Positions 1-5,313 of a stretch of 5,376 nt of DNA are shown piece after piece. Position 1 is the first letter of the stretch. Each line of letters begins with the position of its first letter. The translations under genes and the position numbers were made by a program. The stretch comes from Smithella sp. UBA2180. GTDB lineage: Bacteria; Desulfobacterota; Syntrophia; Syntrophales; Smithellaceae. The notes under the pieces were generated by a model. It had not been told where the DNA came from and made no database searches. It worked only from the letters and a program-made list of their open reading frames with translations. The stretch is taken from the NCBI GenBank assembly GCA_002327415.1, contig DCVU01000137.1:1-5376 (forward strand), given 5' to 3'.

Positions 1-2
1 CA

Positions 3-230
3 TTAAAAGAGAAATTTCAAGATAGAACATCGAACTTTGGAAAAGAATATTTAAAATTACTCGTAGATGAAATCAGGATCGTAAAAGAAGAAGTGCACCT
101 GTCAGGGAGATTGGCTGCCCTGACAGGTGCACTTTGCTTTGGCTCGGAACGGGGTTTTCTTGTGGGAGTGCCCAGTCCCGTAATGTATTGGCTCCCCAGC
201 GCGGACTCGAACCACGGACATGCTGGTTAA
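3..230 (+). CDS. Serine recombinase, C-terminal end (5' part outside window), reading antisense into tRNA-Asn
   Basis: An open frame enters from the left edge and ends at TAA 228-230, giving 75 residues. The stretch FGKEYLKLLVDEIRI (codons 36-80) followed by a valine/histidine strand and a Gly-x-x-Ala-Leu segment is the style of the C-terminus of large serine recombinases (resolvase/invertase family with zinc ribbon and coiled coil), which cut and rejoin DNA at attachment sites. The catalytic N-terminal domain lies outside the window, so activity cannot be judged. After about codon 134 the frame carries a non-family tail of some 30 residues that ends in the antisense of the tRNA (W-L-P-S-A-D-S-N-H-G). 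Such tails are typical of recombinases lying against a tRNA gene. The real product may include the tail, or the frame may have been extended by integration. Family assignment rests on pattern memory of a short region, so it is likely rather than certain. Confidence 0.68.
   Translation, partial: LKEKFQDRTSNFGKEYLKLLVDEIRIVKEEVHLSGRLAALTGALCFGSERGFLVGVPSPVMYWLPSADSNHGHAG
91..134 (-). terminator. Perfect 17-bp inverted repeat; probable tRNA-Asn terminator inside the recombinase frame
   Basis: Arms 91-107 and 118-134 are exact reverse complements (17 bp, each containing GTGCAC) with a 10-nt loop. Read on the - strand, the hairpin lies 55 nt after the tRNA 3' end and is followed by a pyrimidine-rich tail (CTTCTTTTA), which fits an intrinsic terminator with a modest U tract. 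On the + strand the same bases are codons of the recombinase tail, so a double role is possible. A recombination or regulatory site is the alternative reading. Confidence 0.6.
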
Positions 231-264
231 CAGCCAGCCGCTCTACCGACTGAGCTACTGGGGA
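189..264 (-). tRNA. tRNA-Asn (anticodon GTT)
   Basis: The - strand folds into a complete 76-nt cloverleaf. The acceptor stem TCCCCAG pairs with CTGGGGA, the D stem is GCTC/GAGC, the anticodon stem is GCTGG/CCAGC with loop CTGTTAA placing GTT at positions 34-36, the variable loop is five bases, and the T stem is CGTGG/CCGCG with loop TTCGAGT. The discriminator is G, normal for asparagine, and CCA is encoded at 191-189. It delivers asparagine at AAC and AAU codons. The 3' half is overlapped antisense by the end of the serine recombinase frame, which suggests that this tRNA served as an integration site. Confidence 0.97.
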
Positions 265-285
265 ATATTCATTTTTGTCTGGCGC

Positions 286-314
286 TTCATAATACAAGAA
301 CAAGCGGATGTCAA
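286..314 (-). promoter_or_regulatory. Sigma70-type promoter of tRNA-Asn
   Basis: On the - strand a perfect -35 box TTGACA (314-309) is followed after 17 bp by TATGAA (291-286). A GC-rich discriminator (GCGCC) comes right after the -10, as is usual in stable-RNA promoters under growth-rate control. The expected start near 279 leaves about 15 nt of 5' leader before the mature tRNA. Confidence 0.7.
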
Positions 315-371
315 CCTCAATTAAATATTTATGCAAAATATTAAAATAGTTTATCTATTGTCCAAGATAGC

Positions 372-401
372 TAAATTATTCTAATAGTTTTGAATAATTT
401 A
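372..401. promoter_or_regulatory. 10-bp perfect dyad upstream of the ior operon promoter (candidate operator)
   Basis: TAAATTATTC (372-381) is repeated in exact inverse as GAATAATTTA (392-401) with a 10-bp gap. The half-site centres are 20 bp apart, about two helical turns, so both lie on one face of the DNA. The dyad centre is about 85 bp upstream of the predicted transcription start, a common position for an activator. The region is very AT-rich, which raises the chance of accidental dyads. The cognate regulator is not identifiable here. Confidence 0.4.
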
Positions 402-436
402 CGACTAAAATATTTTTGTTGAAAAGTATCATTTTC

Positions 437-465
437 TTGCCTTGGGTACCGTGATGGGATATAAA
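437..465 (+). promoter_or_regulatory. Candidate sigma70-like promoter of the FrhB-iorA-iorB operon
   Basis: TTGCCT (437-442) and TATAAA (460-465) are separated by 17 bp. This is the best-spaced pair of boxes between the tRNA promoter and the first gene. Transcription would start near 472 and give a leader of about 70 nt. The -35 box matches consensus at four of six positions, so regulated or activated expression would be unsurprising. Confidence 0.5.
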
Positions 466-479
466 AGCACAGTTTTATA
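460..479. promoter_or_regulatory. 7-bp dyad over the -10 box and start point (candidate repressor site)
   Basis: TATAAAA (460-466) and TTTTATA (473-479) are perfect inverted repeats around a 6-bp centre. They overlap the predicted -10 box and transcription start. A dimeric repressor bound here would block the polymerase. It could equally be chance symmetry in an AT-rich promoter. Confidence 0.35.
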
Positions 480-504
480 GAGTGAGATCGTAATTTGGAT
501 GTAG

Positions 505-524
505 GGGCTATTTGCTAATCGCCC
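505..524 (+). repeat. Imperfect hairpin in the operon leader
   Basis: GGGCTATT (505-512) pairs with AATCGCCC (517-524) at seven of eight positions around a TGCT loop. The preceding GTAGG and the GGGGC...GCCC outline resemble the short 'GTAGGGGCGA...TCGCCCC' palindromic repeats scattered in many anaerobe genomes, so it may be a decayed copy. It ends 17 nt before the first start codon, close enough to affect ribosome access. Confidence 0.4.
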
Positions 525-541
525 GGCTAAAAAGATTTTAA

Positions 542-1684
542 ATGAGCAAAAACAACCAGAAACATCTGAAAAAATACGTACTGGATGAAGGATTGTGCAC
601 CGGTTGTGGCGCCTGCGTAAATCTTTGCCCTTATCAGGTTATATATCATGACCGGACGGTGCAGTTGCATCAATGTGATCTTGAAGATGGCAAGTGCTAC
701 GCTTTTTGTCCCCGGACGGCTACTGACCTCGCCGCGTTAAGAAAACTTCTTTTTGAATCAGATGACTTCACTACGGAAATAGGCGCGATTAAAGGTTATT
801 ATTTTTCTCAGGCTACCGATCCTGAATTGCGTAAAATTGCTCAGCATGGGGCCACGGTAACGGCTTTAATGGAGTTGGCGTTGTCCGAAGGTTTGATTGA
901 TTCCGCCATCGTTTCATGCCGCAATCAGGAATTTATACAAAACGGCGCTATTGTAAAAGATAAAACAGAGATAAGGAAAAATGCGGGAAGCAAATTTACG
1001 GTATCGCCTACAGTTGCCGCTTTTAATCAATTAGCCACGGAAGATAAAGGTAATATAGGAATAGTGGCTACTCCGTGTCAAGCGCTGGCGCTGGGCAAGA
1101 TGAGGCTGAACAAAAAAAATGAGAATGAAAACAAAATCAATCAATTGAAACTGGTCGTTGGTTTGTACTGCGGCTGGACGCTTTCCGCGGAGAAATATGC
1201 AAAGTTACTGCTGAAGAAAAATATTGCTCTTGAATCAATCACCAAAATGGATATTCCGGCAGGTAAAAATATTCTGGAACTCTACACTAGTGATGGCGCA
1301 AAGTCAGTTCCCTTTGACGAGGTGCAGGACTGTATCCAGGAAGCCTGTCATTATTGTTTGGACAGCACGGCGGAATATGCGGATATCTCGGTCGGTTCGG
1401 CGCGCTTTGCCGGTAGTTGGGACAAAGTCCGGCAGTGGAATCAGTTGATTGTGCGAACACAGAAGGGCAGGGAACTGGTCGATCTTGCCGTAAAAAGGGG
1501 AGTTCTGGAAGTTTGGGAAGCTCCTGCGGAGAGTTTGAAGGAACTGAAAGACGCGGCCGTAAAAAAGAAAGAAGAAGCGCTGAAAAATATCATCAAAAAA
1601 AGCGGATCAGTAAAAAATTTATTGTATTTAGACGGACGTGATCCAGTAGTGCTGAAATATTTGGGAGTTCTCGGTAGATTATGA
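542..1684 (+). CDS. FrhB/FdhB-like iron-sulfur flavoprotein (coenzyme F420 hydrogenase/dehydrogenase beta subunit family)
   Basis: This 380-aa protein probably carries electrons between iron-sulfur clusters and a flavin in the cytoplasm. The N-terminus has a ferredoxin-like motif C19-x2-C22-x2-C25-x3-C29-P and a second group C45, C52, C56-P, followed by the FrhB N- and C-terminal domains. Family marks are ATPCQ at 176-180, GLYCGW at 207-212, the cysteine group C264, C269, C272, and ADISVGS near 280-286, where many relatives have Gly-Asp instead of Gly-Ser. Length fits the family. ATG 542 is the only good start: a stop codon (539-541) lies directly upstream and the Shine-Dalgarno is weak. The stop overlaps the iorA start by four bases (ATGA), so it is translated with iorA and probably serves it as electron partner. 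Relatives use F420, NAD(P)H or ferredoxin, or reduce chlorophyll intermediates, so the partner here is unknown. F420 use is not shown. Confidence 0.85.
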   Translation: MSKNNQKHLKKYVLDEGLCTGCGACVNLCPYQVIYHDRTVQLHQCDLEDGKCYAFCPRTATDLAALRKLLFESDDFTTEIGAIKGYYFSQATDPELRKIAQHGATVTALMELALSEGLIDSAIVSCRNQEFIQNGAIVKDKTEIRKNAGSKFTVSPTVAAFNQLATEDKGNIGIVATPCQALALGKMRLNKKNENENKINQLKLVVGLYCGWTLSAEKYAKLLLKKNIALESITKMDIPAGKNILELYTSDGAKSVPFDEVQDCIQEACHYCLDSTAEYADISVGSARFAGSWDKVRQWNQLIVRTQKGRELVDLAVKRGVLEVWEAPAESLKELKDAAVKKKEEALKNIIKKSGSVKNLLYLDGRDPVVLKYLGVLGRL

Positions 1685-3621
1685 GCAAATTATTGTCACC
1701 GGCCAAAACCGAAGTTTTATTCATGGGCAATGAAGCCATTGCGCGCGGCGCGCTGGAGGCGGGCGTCAGTGTTATTTCCGGTTATCCTGGCACGCCTTCA
1801 TCGGAAGTAATCGAACGCTTATCTGATGTCGCCAATGAGAGAAACCTCTACGTGGAATGGTCAACCAACGAAAAGGTCGCTCTGGAAGTGGCCGCTGCCG
1901 CTTCTTTCTCCGGTTTGCGTTCGATGTGCGTGATGAAGCAAAACGGAGTCAATGTCGCCTCCGATTTTCTTCTGCATCTTGCCTCTTCGGGAACGCGCGG
2001 CGGAATAGTGCTGGTTGAATGTGAAGATCCCGGCGCTCTGTCGAGTGTCAACGAGGGAGAATCGCGGTATTTCGCGCGCATGCTGGAAATCCCGCTTCTG
2101 GAGCCGGCAAATTTTCAGGAAGCCAAGGATTTGACCAAGTGGGCGTTTGAGTTATCCGAGAAAATCAGAAATGTTGTTATCCTGCGTTCAGTCACACGCA
2201 TGTCGCACGCGAGCGGCAACGTTATTTGCGGCAAACTGCCGGAAAAATTCCGCACAGCCCGTTTTATTTCCGAAGGCTCGGTCATGGATCCGATGAGAGG
2301 TCCGGTCGTCAGCACGCCAGTTGTCATCAAACACGGCCTTCAACAGAAAAAATTGCAAACGGCAGCGGAACTTTTTGAAAAAAGTCCTTTTAATAATTAC
2401 ACTGGCCCCAAACATCCGGAACTTCTGATAATCACCAGCAGCGCCTGTTATCTCTATAGCAGGGAAAATGTTGATTTGCTGAATCTGCAAAAGCGTGTGG
2501 GGATTTTGAAATTAAGCTGCACCTGGCCGCTGCCTGAGAGGCTTTTGAAAAAATATCTGCGCCTGACCGATAAGATTATGGTTGTGGAAGAAGTTCTTCC
2601 TTTTCTCGAGGAAAATATCAAGGTCGCCGCGATGGGAATGCTTAAGGAAACCGGTATCAAAACCTTTTACGGGAAAATGGATAAAACCCTGCCTTCTGTC
2701 GGCGAGTTGAATCCGGATATTGTCGCTGCCGCTTTGGGCAGGATAATGAAGGTCAAAGTTAAATCATTACCCGCCGCTTATAAACGGGAGATAGAAAAAG
2801 CAGCGCCACTGATTCCCCCGCGGGAACAGACGTTTTGTCCTGGTTGTCCGCACCGCGCTTCTTTCTGGAACATTAACACGGCGCTGAAACTGGACGGTCG
2901 CGAAGGCATTGTCTGCGGCGATATCGGCTGTTACGCGATGGCGTCGCTTTCTCCGGCGATTGGTTTCCATACCGTGCGCACACTTCATTCCATGGGTTCG
3001 GGCGCGGGCCTGGCCAGCGGTTTTGCCAAACTCGAAGCTTTCGGCTTGGATAAACCAGTCATGGCGGTTTGCGGCGATTCCACTTTTTATCATGCCGTAA
3101 TTCCTGCGCTCATCAACGCCCGGCATAACAAGGCGGATATTACTTTCATTGTTCTGGATAACGCCGGAACGGCGATGACCGGCTTCCAGCCGCATCCCGG
3201 TATTAATGAGAGCGCGATAGGCGAACCGCTTCCTTCCGTTGACATCGCCGCAATCTGCGCGGCCATTGGAGCGAAAGTCGCTGTCAGCGACCCCTTCGAT
3301 CTGGAAGGAACAAGCAAGATTCTGACATCTTTTATGGCCGAGCGCGGTTCATTGAAAGTGCTGATAATGAAGCAGGCGTGCGCTCTGAGCCCCGAAAAGA
3401 AAGGCAAGAGAAAATATCAAATGAAAGTTAATGAGGAACTTTGTCTTGGTGATAACTGCGGCTGCAACCGTTTATGCGCGAGAATTTTCCGCTGTCCGGC
3501 GCTGACCTGGGATCGGACAAAAAAGAAAGCGTTAATTGACGAAGTAATCTGTGCGGGCTGCGGTGTCTGCTATTCCATCTGTCCGCAAAAAGCGATAATT
3601 AGAACGGAGAAGACTGTTTGA
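1681..3621 (+). CDS. iorA: Indolepyruvate ferredoxin oxidoreductase, alpha subunit
   Basis: This is the catalytic subunit (646 aa, usual length) of the thiamine-diphosphate enzyme that oxidatively decarboxylates aryl pyruvates to aryl-acetyl-CoA and reduces ferredoxin. It may also run in reverse for aromatic amino acid synthesis. The N-terminal pyrimidine-binding domain shows GYPGTPSSE at 34-42 and Glu64 in a TNEK context, a candidate ThDP contact. The middle transketolase-C-like region spans roughly 240-360. The diphosphate-binding domain has CPGCPHR at 386-392, GDIGC at 413-417, and the metal/ThDP motif GDS 465-467 with DN 493-494 before AGTAMTG. The C-terminus is a 2[4Fe-4S] ferredoxin: C624-x2-C627-x2-C630-x3-C634-P is normal. 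The first motif (C588, C593, C595, C599, C605-P) has an extra cysteine and altered spacing. It starts by ATGA overlap with the FrhB-like gene; a GGGAG lies 13 nt upstream, rather far, which favours translational coupling. Confidence 0.95.
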   Translation: MSKLLSPAKTEVLFMGNEAIARGALEAGVSVISGYPGTPSSEVIERLSDVANERNLYVEWSTNEKVALEVAAAASFSGLRSMCVMKQNGVNVASDFLLHLASSGTRGGIVLVECEDPGALSSVNEGESRYFARMLEIPLLEPANFQEAKDLTKWAFELSEKIRNVVILRSVTRMSHASGNVICGKLPEKFRTARFISEGSVMDPMRGPVVSTPVVIKHGLQQKKLQTAAELFEKSPFNNYTGPKHPELLIITSSACYLYSRENVDLLNLQKRVGILKLSCTWPLPERLLKKYLRLTDKIMVVEEVLPFLEENIKVAAMGMLKETGIKTFYGKMDKTLPSVGELNPDIVAAALGRIMKVKVKSLPAAYKREIEKAAPLIPPREQTFCPGCPHRASFWNINTALKLDGREGIVCGDIGCYAMASLSPAIGFHTVRTLHSMGSGAGLASGFAKLEAFGLDKPVMAVCGDSTFYHAVIPALINARHNKADITFIVLDNAGTAMTGFQPHPGINESAIGEPLPSVDIAAICAAIGAKVAVSDPFDLEGTSKILTSFMAERGSLKVLIMKQACALSPEKKGKRKYQMKVNEELCLGDNCGCNRLCARIFRCPALTWDRTKKKALIDEVICAGCGVCYSICPQKAIIRTEKTV

Positions 3622-4232
3622 TGAAAACATCTTTAGCAAAAGATCCTACAAACATCATTATCACCGGTGTTGGCGGGCAGGGCAACGTTATGGCCTCCAG
3701 AGTACTCGCCGGAATGCTGGTGAACGCGGGCTTTATCGTCACAATTGGCGAAACCTTCGGCATGTCCCAGCGTGGCGGCTCAGTTATGAGTCACTTGCGT
3801 GTATCTTCATCATCCGTTTTAAGTCCGCAGATACCGCAGGGCAGGGCAGACATTGTCATCGCTCTGGAGCCGGTGGAAGCCCTCAGAGTTCTGGTCAAGT
3901 ACGGTAATCCCGATGTTGCGGTTCTGACTAATTCGCGCATGGTTTATCCTATGGGAGTTATTACCGGTGAGTTTACATACCCATCTATTGATGAAGTGAA
4001 ATCAATGTTTGAAAAAATTTCGGCTAAGAACTGGATAATTGATGCCACATCGGTGGCGGTTGATTTGGGCAATCCTGTTTTGAGCAATATCGTCATGATC
4101 GGAGCGCTGGCGGGAACTTCACTGCTGCCGATTGACCGCCGCGTTTTTGAAAAAGAGATAACAAAAAGTATGTCTGCCGATAAGTGCCTGATAAATTTAA
4201 CAGCTTTTGATGCCGGCATGAAAATGCTTTAA
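3621..4232 (+). CDS. iorB: Indolepyruvate ferredoxin oxidoreductase, beta subunit
   Basis: This 203-aa partner of IorA belongs to the pyruvate:ferredoxin oxidoreductase gamma-domain family and completes the cytoplasmic enzyme, probably at the CoA/subunit interface. GVGGQGNVMASR (16-27) is the glycine-rich family signature, and GETFGMSQRGGSVMSHLR (43-60) is the second hallmark. Length is typical and no residue looks missing. I choose ATG 3621, which shares one base with the iorA stop (TGATG) and has GGAGA at 3606-3610 about 10 nt before it. A TTG at 3618 would add one residue and cannot be excluded. It is the last gene of the operon. Only four bases separate its stop from the inverted repeat of an IS-derived element, and no clear intrinsic terminator follows. 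Confidence 0.95.
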   Translation: MKTSLAKDPTNIIITGVGGQGNVMASRVLAGMLVNAGFIVTIGETFGMSQRGGSVMSHLRVSSSSVLSPQIPQGRADIVIALEPVEALRVLVKYGNPDVAVLTNSRMVYPMGVITGEFTYPSIDEVKSMFEKISAKNWIIDATSVAVDLGNPVLSNIVMIGALAGTSLLPIDRRVFEKEITKSMSADKCLINLTAFDAGMKML

Positions 4233-4236
4233 CTTA

Positions 4237-4253
4237 ACGGCCTGTTGCCCAAA
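4237..4253 (+). repeat. Terminal inverted repeat, distal end, next to iorB
   Basis: This is the partner of 4712-4728, identical over 17 bp when inverted. It begins five bases after the last base of the iorB stop codon. The following GCGC plus T6 looks superficially terminator-like but has no proper stem and loop. Confidence 0.8.
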
Positions 4254-4381
4254 GCGCTTTTTTATAACATCTTTTTCGCAAAGCATTGATATCAGCGTGC
4301 TGTAGACAAAGAATCTTTTAAAAATCTGTCAACAACATTACGGATATTCAAAACCCGTGAACAAAAACTGAAAGAATACTT

Positions 4382-4645
4382 TTAAATTGTTGCCAGGGTA
4401 TTCATCAACTCACGCTCGGATCGAACATTATATAAAATCAAAAGGAGCATCATCTTGAGGATCACGGGTGGCGGTACAGAAACATTACCTCTTCCACTGT
4501 AACAGTCTTTGACTTCACGATAGATAAACTCAAAGTCAATCAGCCCTCGAATCTTCCTCAAAACAGAATTGGCAGGTATGCGTTCATCAAGGTTGAAGGA
4601 ATGATAAAACAGCTTCGGCTGTGCATCAGGTTGGTAGCACATCAT
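4382..4645 (-). pseudogene. IS1182-like transposase, N-terminal fragment (DUF772-type)
   Basis: Eighty-seven residues remain of a transposase normally about 450-500 aa. The segments KLFYHSFNLDERIPANSVLR and IDFEFIYREVKDCYSGRG, then VPPPVILKMMLLLILYNVRS and ERELMN, are the conserved beginning of IS1182/IS5-related transposases (DUF772). The start is ATG 4645 (a second ATG follows at once), with AGGAG about 10 nt upstream inside the inverted-repeat end. After LMNTL the family similarity stops and TAA follows at 4384-4382. The same frame then reopens for 29 codons to TGA near 4295, possibly the old C-terminal end. This points to an internal deletion whose join lies near 4385-4395. The catalytic DDE residues are absent, so it cannot be an active transposase. 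Confidence 0.8.
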
Positions 4646-4711
4646 GGCGGTTGCTCTCCTAAAATGTGTTGCTAATTTTACATCCCCTCTTTATAATCTT
4701 TGCAAAAGGTA

Positions 4712-4728
4712 TTTGGGCAACAGGCCGT
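4712..4728 (-). repeat. Terminal inverted repeat, transposase-start end
   Basis: This is the exact reverse complement of 4237-4253 over 17 bp. It lies about 66 bp before the transposase fragment's start codon, the normal place for the left end of an insertion sequence. Confidence 0.8.
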
Positions 4729-4816
4729 CTGGATATCACTTTCTTCCTCTAAGTGTTAAAATTGAATTTTGGTGATGAGTCGAAGATTACAAATGATAAT
4801 CAATGAAATCAGAAAT
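4729..4816. other. Intergenic AT-rich stretch with no recognisable feature
   Basis: This stretch lies between the right end of the IS-derived element and the - strand terminator. I see no open frame, repeat or promoter worth naming. Confidence 0.5.
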
Positions 4817-4845
4817 AAAAAAGGCAGAGCCTATAGACCCTGCCT
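4817..4845 (-). terminator. Intrinsic terminator of the 77-aa protein gene
   Basis: Read on the - strand, bases 4845-4822 form a 10-bp stem (six Watson-Crick pairs at the base, then four including two G-U) around a TATA loop. The stem runs straight into six T residues (4822-4817). It lies about 40 nt after the stop codon of the four-cysteine small protein. On the + strand the U tract is missing, so it is directional. Confidence 0.82.
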
Positions 4846-4886
4846 CTTGTGTTAGTTGAGGGCTTTATTTCCAGCTTCCTCTCCCG

Positions 4887-5120
4887 TTAATAAACGCCAG
4901 TAAGTCCGCAGTAACCTTTCTTATCTAAATCCCGCTTTCCATGTTTCTCTACGGTCAAAGAATTTATTTCGTCGGACTGGGTTCCCGGGGGAGGCATCCA
5001 AAATTTCCACATCATACATTCTGGTCCAAGACATGTTCCGGCTGAGTTTTCTCGTGGTGAAACCTGTCCTCTATCAAATGGACACCATTTTTCTTTTGCC
5101 TTTCCCACTGATGTTATCAT
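4887..5120 (-). CDS. Small four-cysteine protein of unknown function (77 aa)
   Basis: This protein is probably real but not assigned to a function. It starts at ATG 5120 with a strong Shine-Dalgarno (AAAAGGGGG, five bases before the start), has a promoter upstream and an intrinsic terminator downstream, so it forms its own transcription unit. The sequence is rich in Trp and Pro, with cysteines at 13, 30, 35 and 71: KWCPF near the start, C-x4-C-MMWKFW in the middle, and KKGYCGLTG at the end. This order (K-W/C-CPF, C-x4-C-M-x-W, G-x-CG) recalls small conserved proteins of phages and prophages in Proteobacteria that I know only as hypothetical. The four cysteines could bind a metal such as zinc. 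There is no signal peptide and no membrane segment. Confidence 0.75.
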   Translation of the reverse strand: MITSVGKAKEKWCPFDRGQVSPRENSAGTCLGPECMMWKFWMPPPGTQSDEINSLTVEKHGKRDLDKKGYCGLTGVY

Positions 5121-5171
5121 AAGTGCCCCCTTTTATTTTCGGTTTACTAACTCAACTTTAATTTGATTTTG

Positions 5172-5201
5172 ATAATAGCTCATTATTGGATGTTTCGTCA
5201 A
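5172..5201 (-). promoter_or_regulatory. Sigma70-type promoter of the 77-aa protein gene
   Basis: On the - strand TTGACG (5201-5196) and TATTAT (5177-5172) are separated by 18 bp; both boxes match consensus at five of six positions. A second, overlapping TTGACT lies 5 bp further upstream. Transcription would start near 5165 and give a leader of about 45 nt ahead of the start codon at 5120. Confidence 0.65.
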
Positions 5202-5234
5202 GTCAAGTATAGGGTCAGAGAGGAGAAAAATAGA

Positions 5235-5270
5235 AACCCCTCGTGAAATTTTTTTTTCTTGCGAGGGGTT
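5235..5270 (-). terminator. Inverted repeat with A-rich loop; candidate terminator
   Basis: AACCCCTCG (5235-5243) and CGAGGGGTT (5262-5270) are perfect 9-bp inverted repeats with an 18-nt loop that is almost all A/T. Read on the - strand, the stem is followed by TTCTATTTTTCT, a usable U-rich tail. It would end a transcript coming from the right edge. Read on the + strand the long T run falls in the loop, so termination in that direction is less likely. Confidence 0.55.
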
Positions 5271-5313
5271 AATGAGAACCGTTTGTGCCGTCTTGTCCTT
5301 TAGCTGGAGTCTT

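Larger units (their letters stand above)
4237..4728 (-). mobile_element. Internally deleted IS1182-like element (MITE-like, 492 bp)
   Basis: The ends are exact 17-bp inverted repeats, 4237-4253 and 4712-4728, with outermost bases ACGGCC and core CTGTTGCCCAAA. Looser similarity continues inward (CTTTTTCGCAAAG on the left against CCTTTTGCAAAG on the right, read inward). Between them is only the start of a transposase gene on the - strand plus about 150 bp of its far end. A full element of this kind would be roughly 1.5 kb, so most of the interior is gone. I found no direct target duplication next to the ends. Intact ends mean it could in principle be moved by a related transposase elsewhere in the genome. 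It sits immediately after iorB without damaging it. Confidence 0.75.

Noticed and set aside
73..336. 87-aa open frame on the - strand across the tRNA
   Set aside because: It contains the translated tRNA-Asn sequence (VAQSVERLAVNQHV style), a well-known false protein produced by reading through tRNA genes, and it has no independent support.
1224..1641. Two 74-aa + strand frames inside the FrhB-like gene
   Set aside because: They overlap conserved FrhB codons in another frame and lack ribosome sites or family features.
542..1684. Calling the first operon gene a true F420 hydrogenase subunit
   Set aside because: Only the broad FrhB/FdhB family is visible. No hydrogenase subunits are nearby, and the family includes members that do not use F420.
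2767..3195. 142-aa open frame on the - strand inside iorA
   Set aside because: It lies antisense to the conserved ThDP-binding region of iorA, is rich in Arg/His as reverse-strand shadows are, and has no recognisable domain.
3944..4219. 91-aa - strand frame inside iorB
   Set aside because: It is a shadow of iorB with no domain and no promoter or ribosome site.
4237..4262. Intrinsic terminator for the ior operon at GCGC plus T6
   Set aside because: AAAGCGCTTT is a palindrome with no loop and cannot form a stable hairpin; the repeat belongs to the end of the IS-derived element.
4225..4740. Target-site duplication around the IS-derived element
   Set aside because: Flanks on the left (AACTTA) and right (CTGGAT) do not match, whichever base is taken as the element end.
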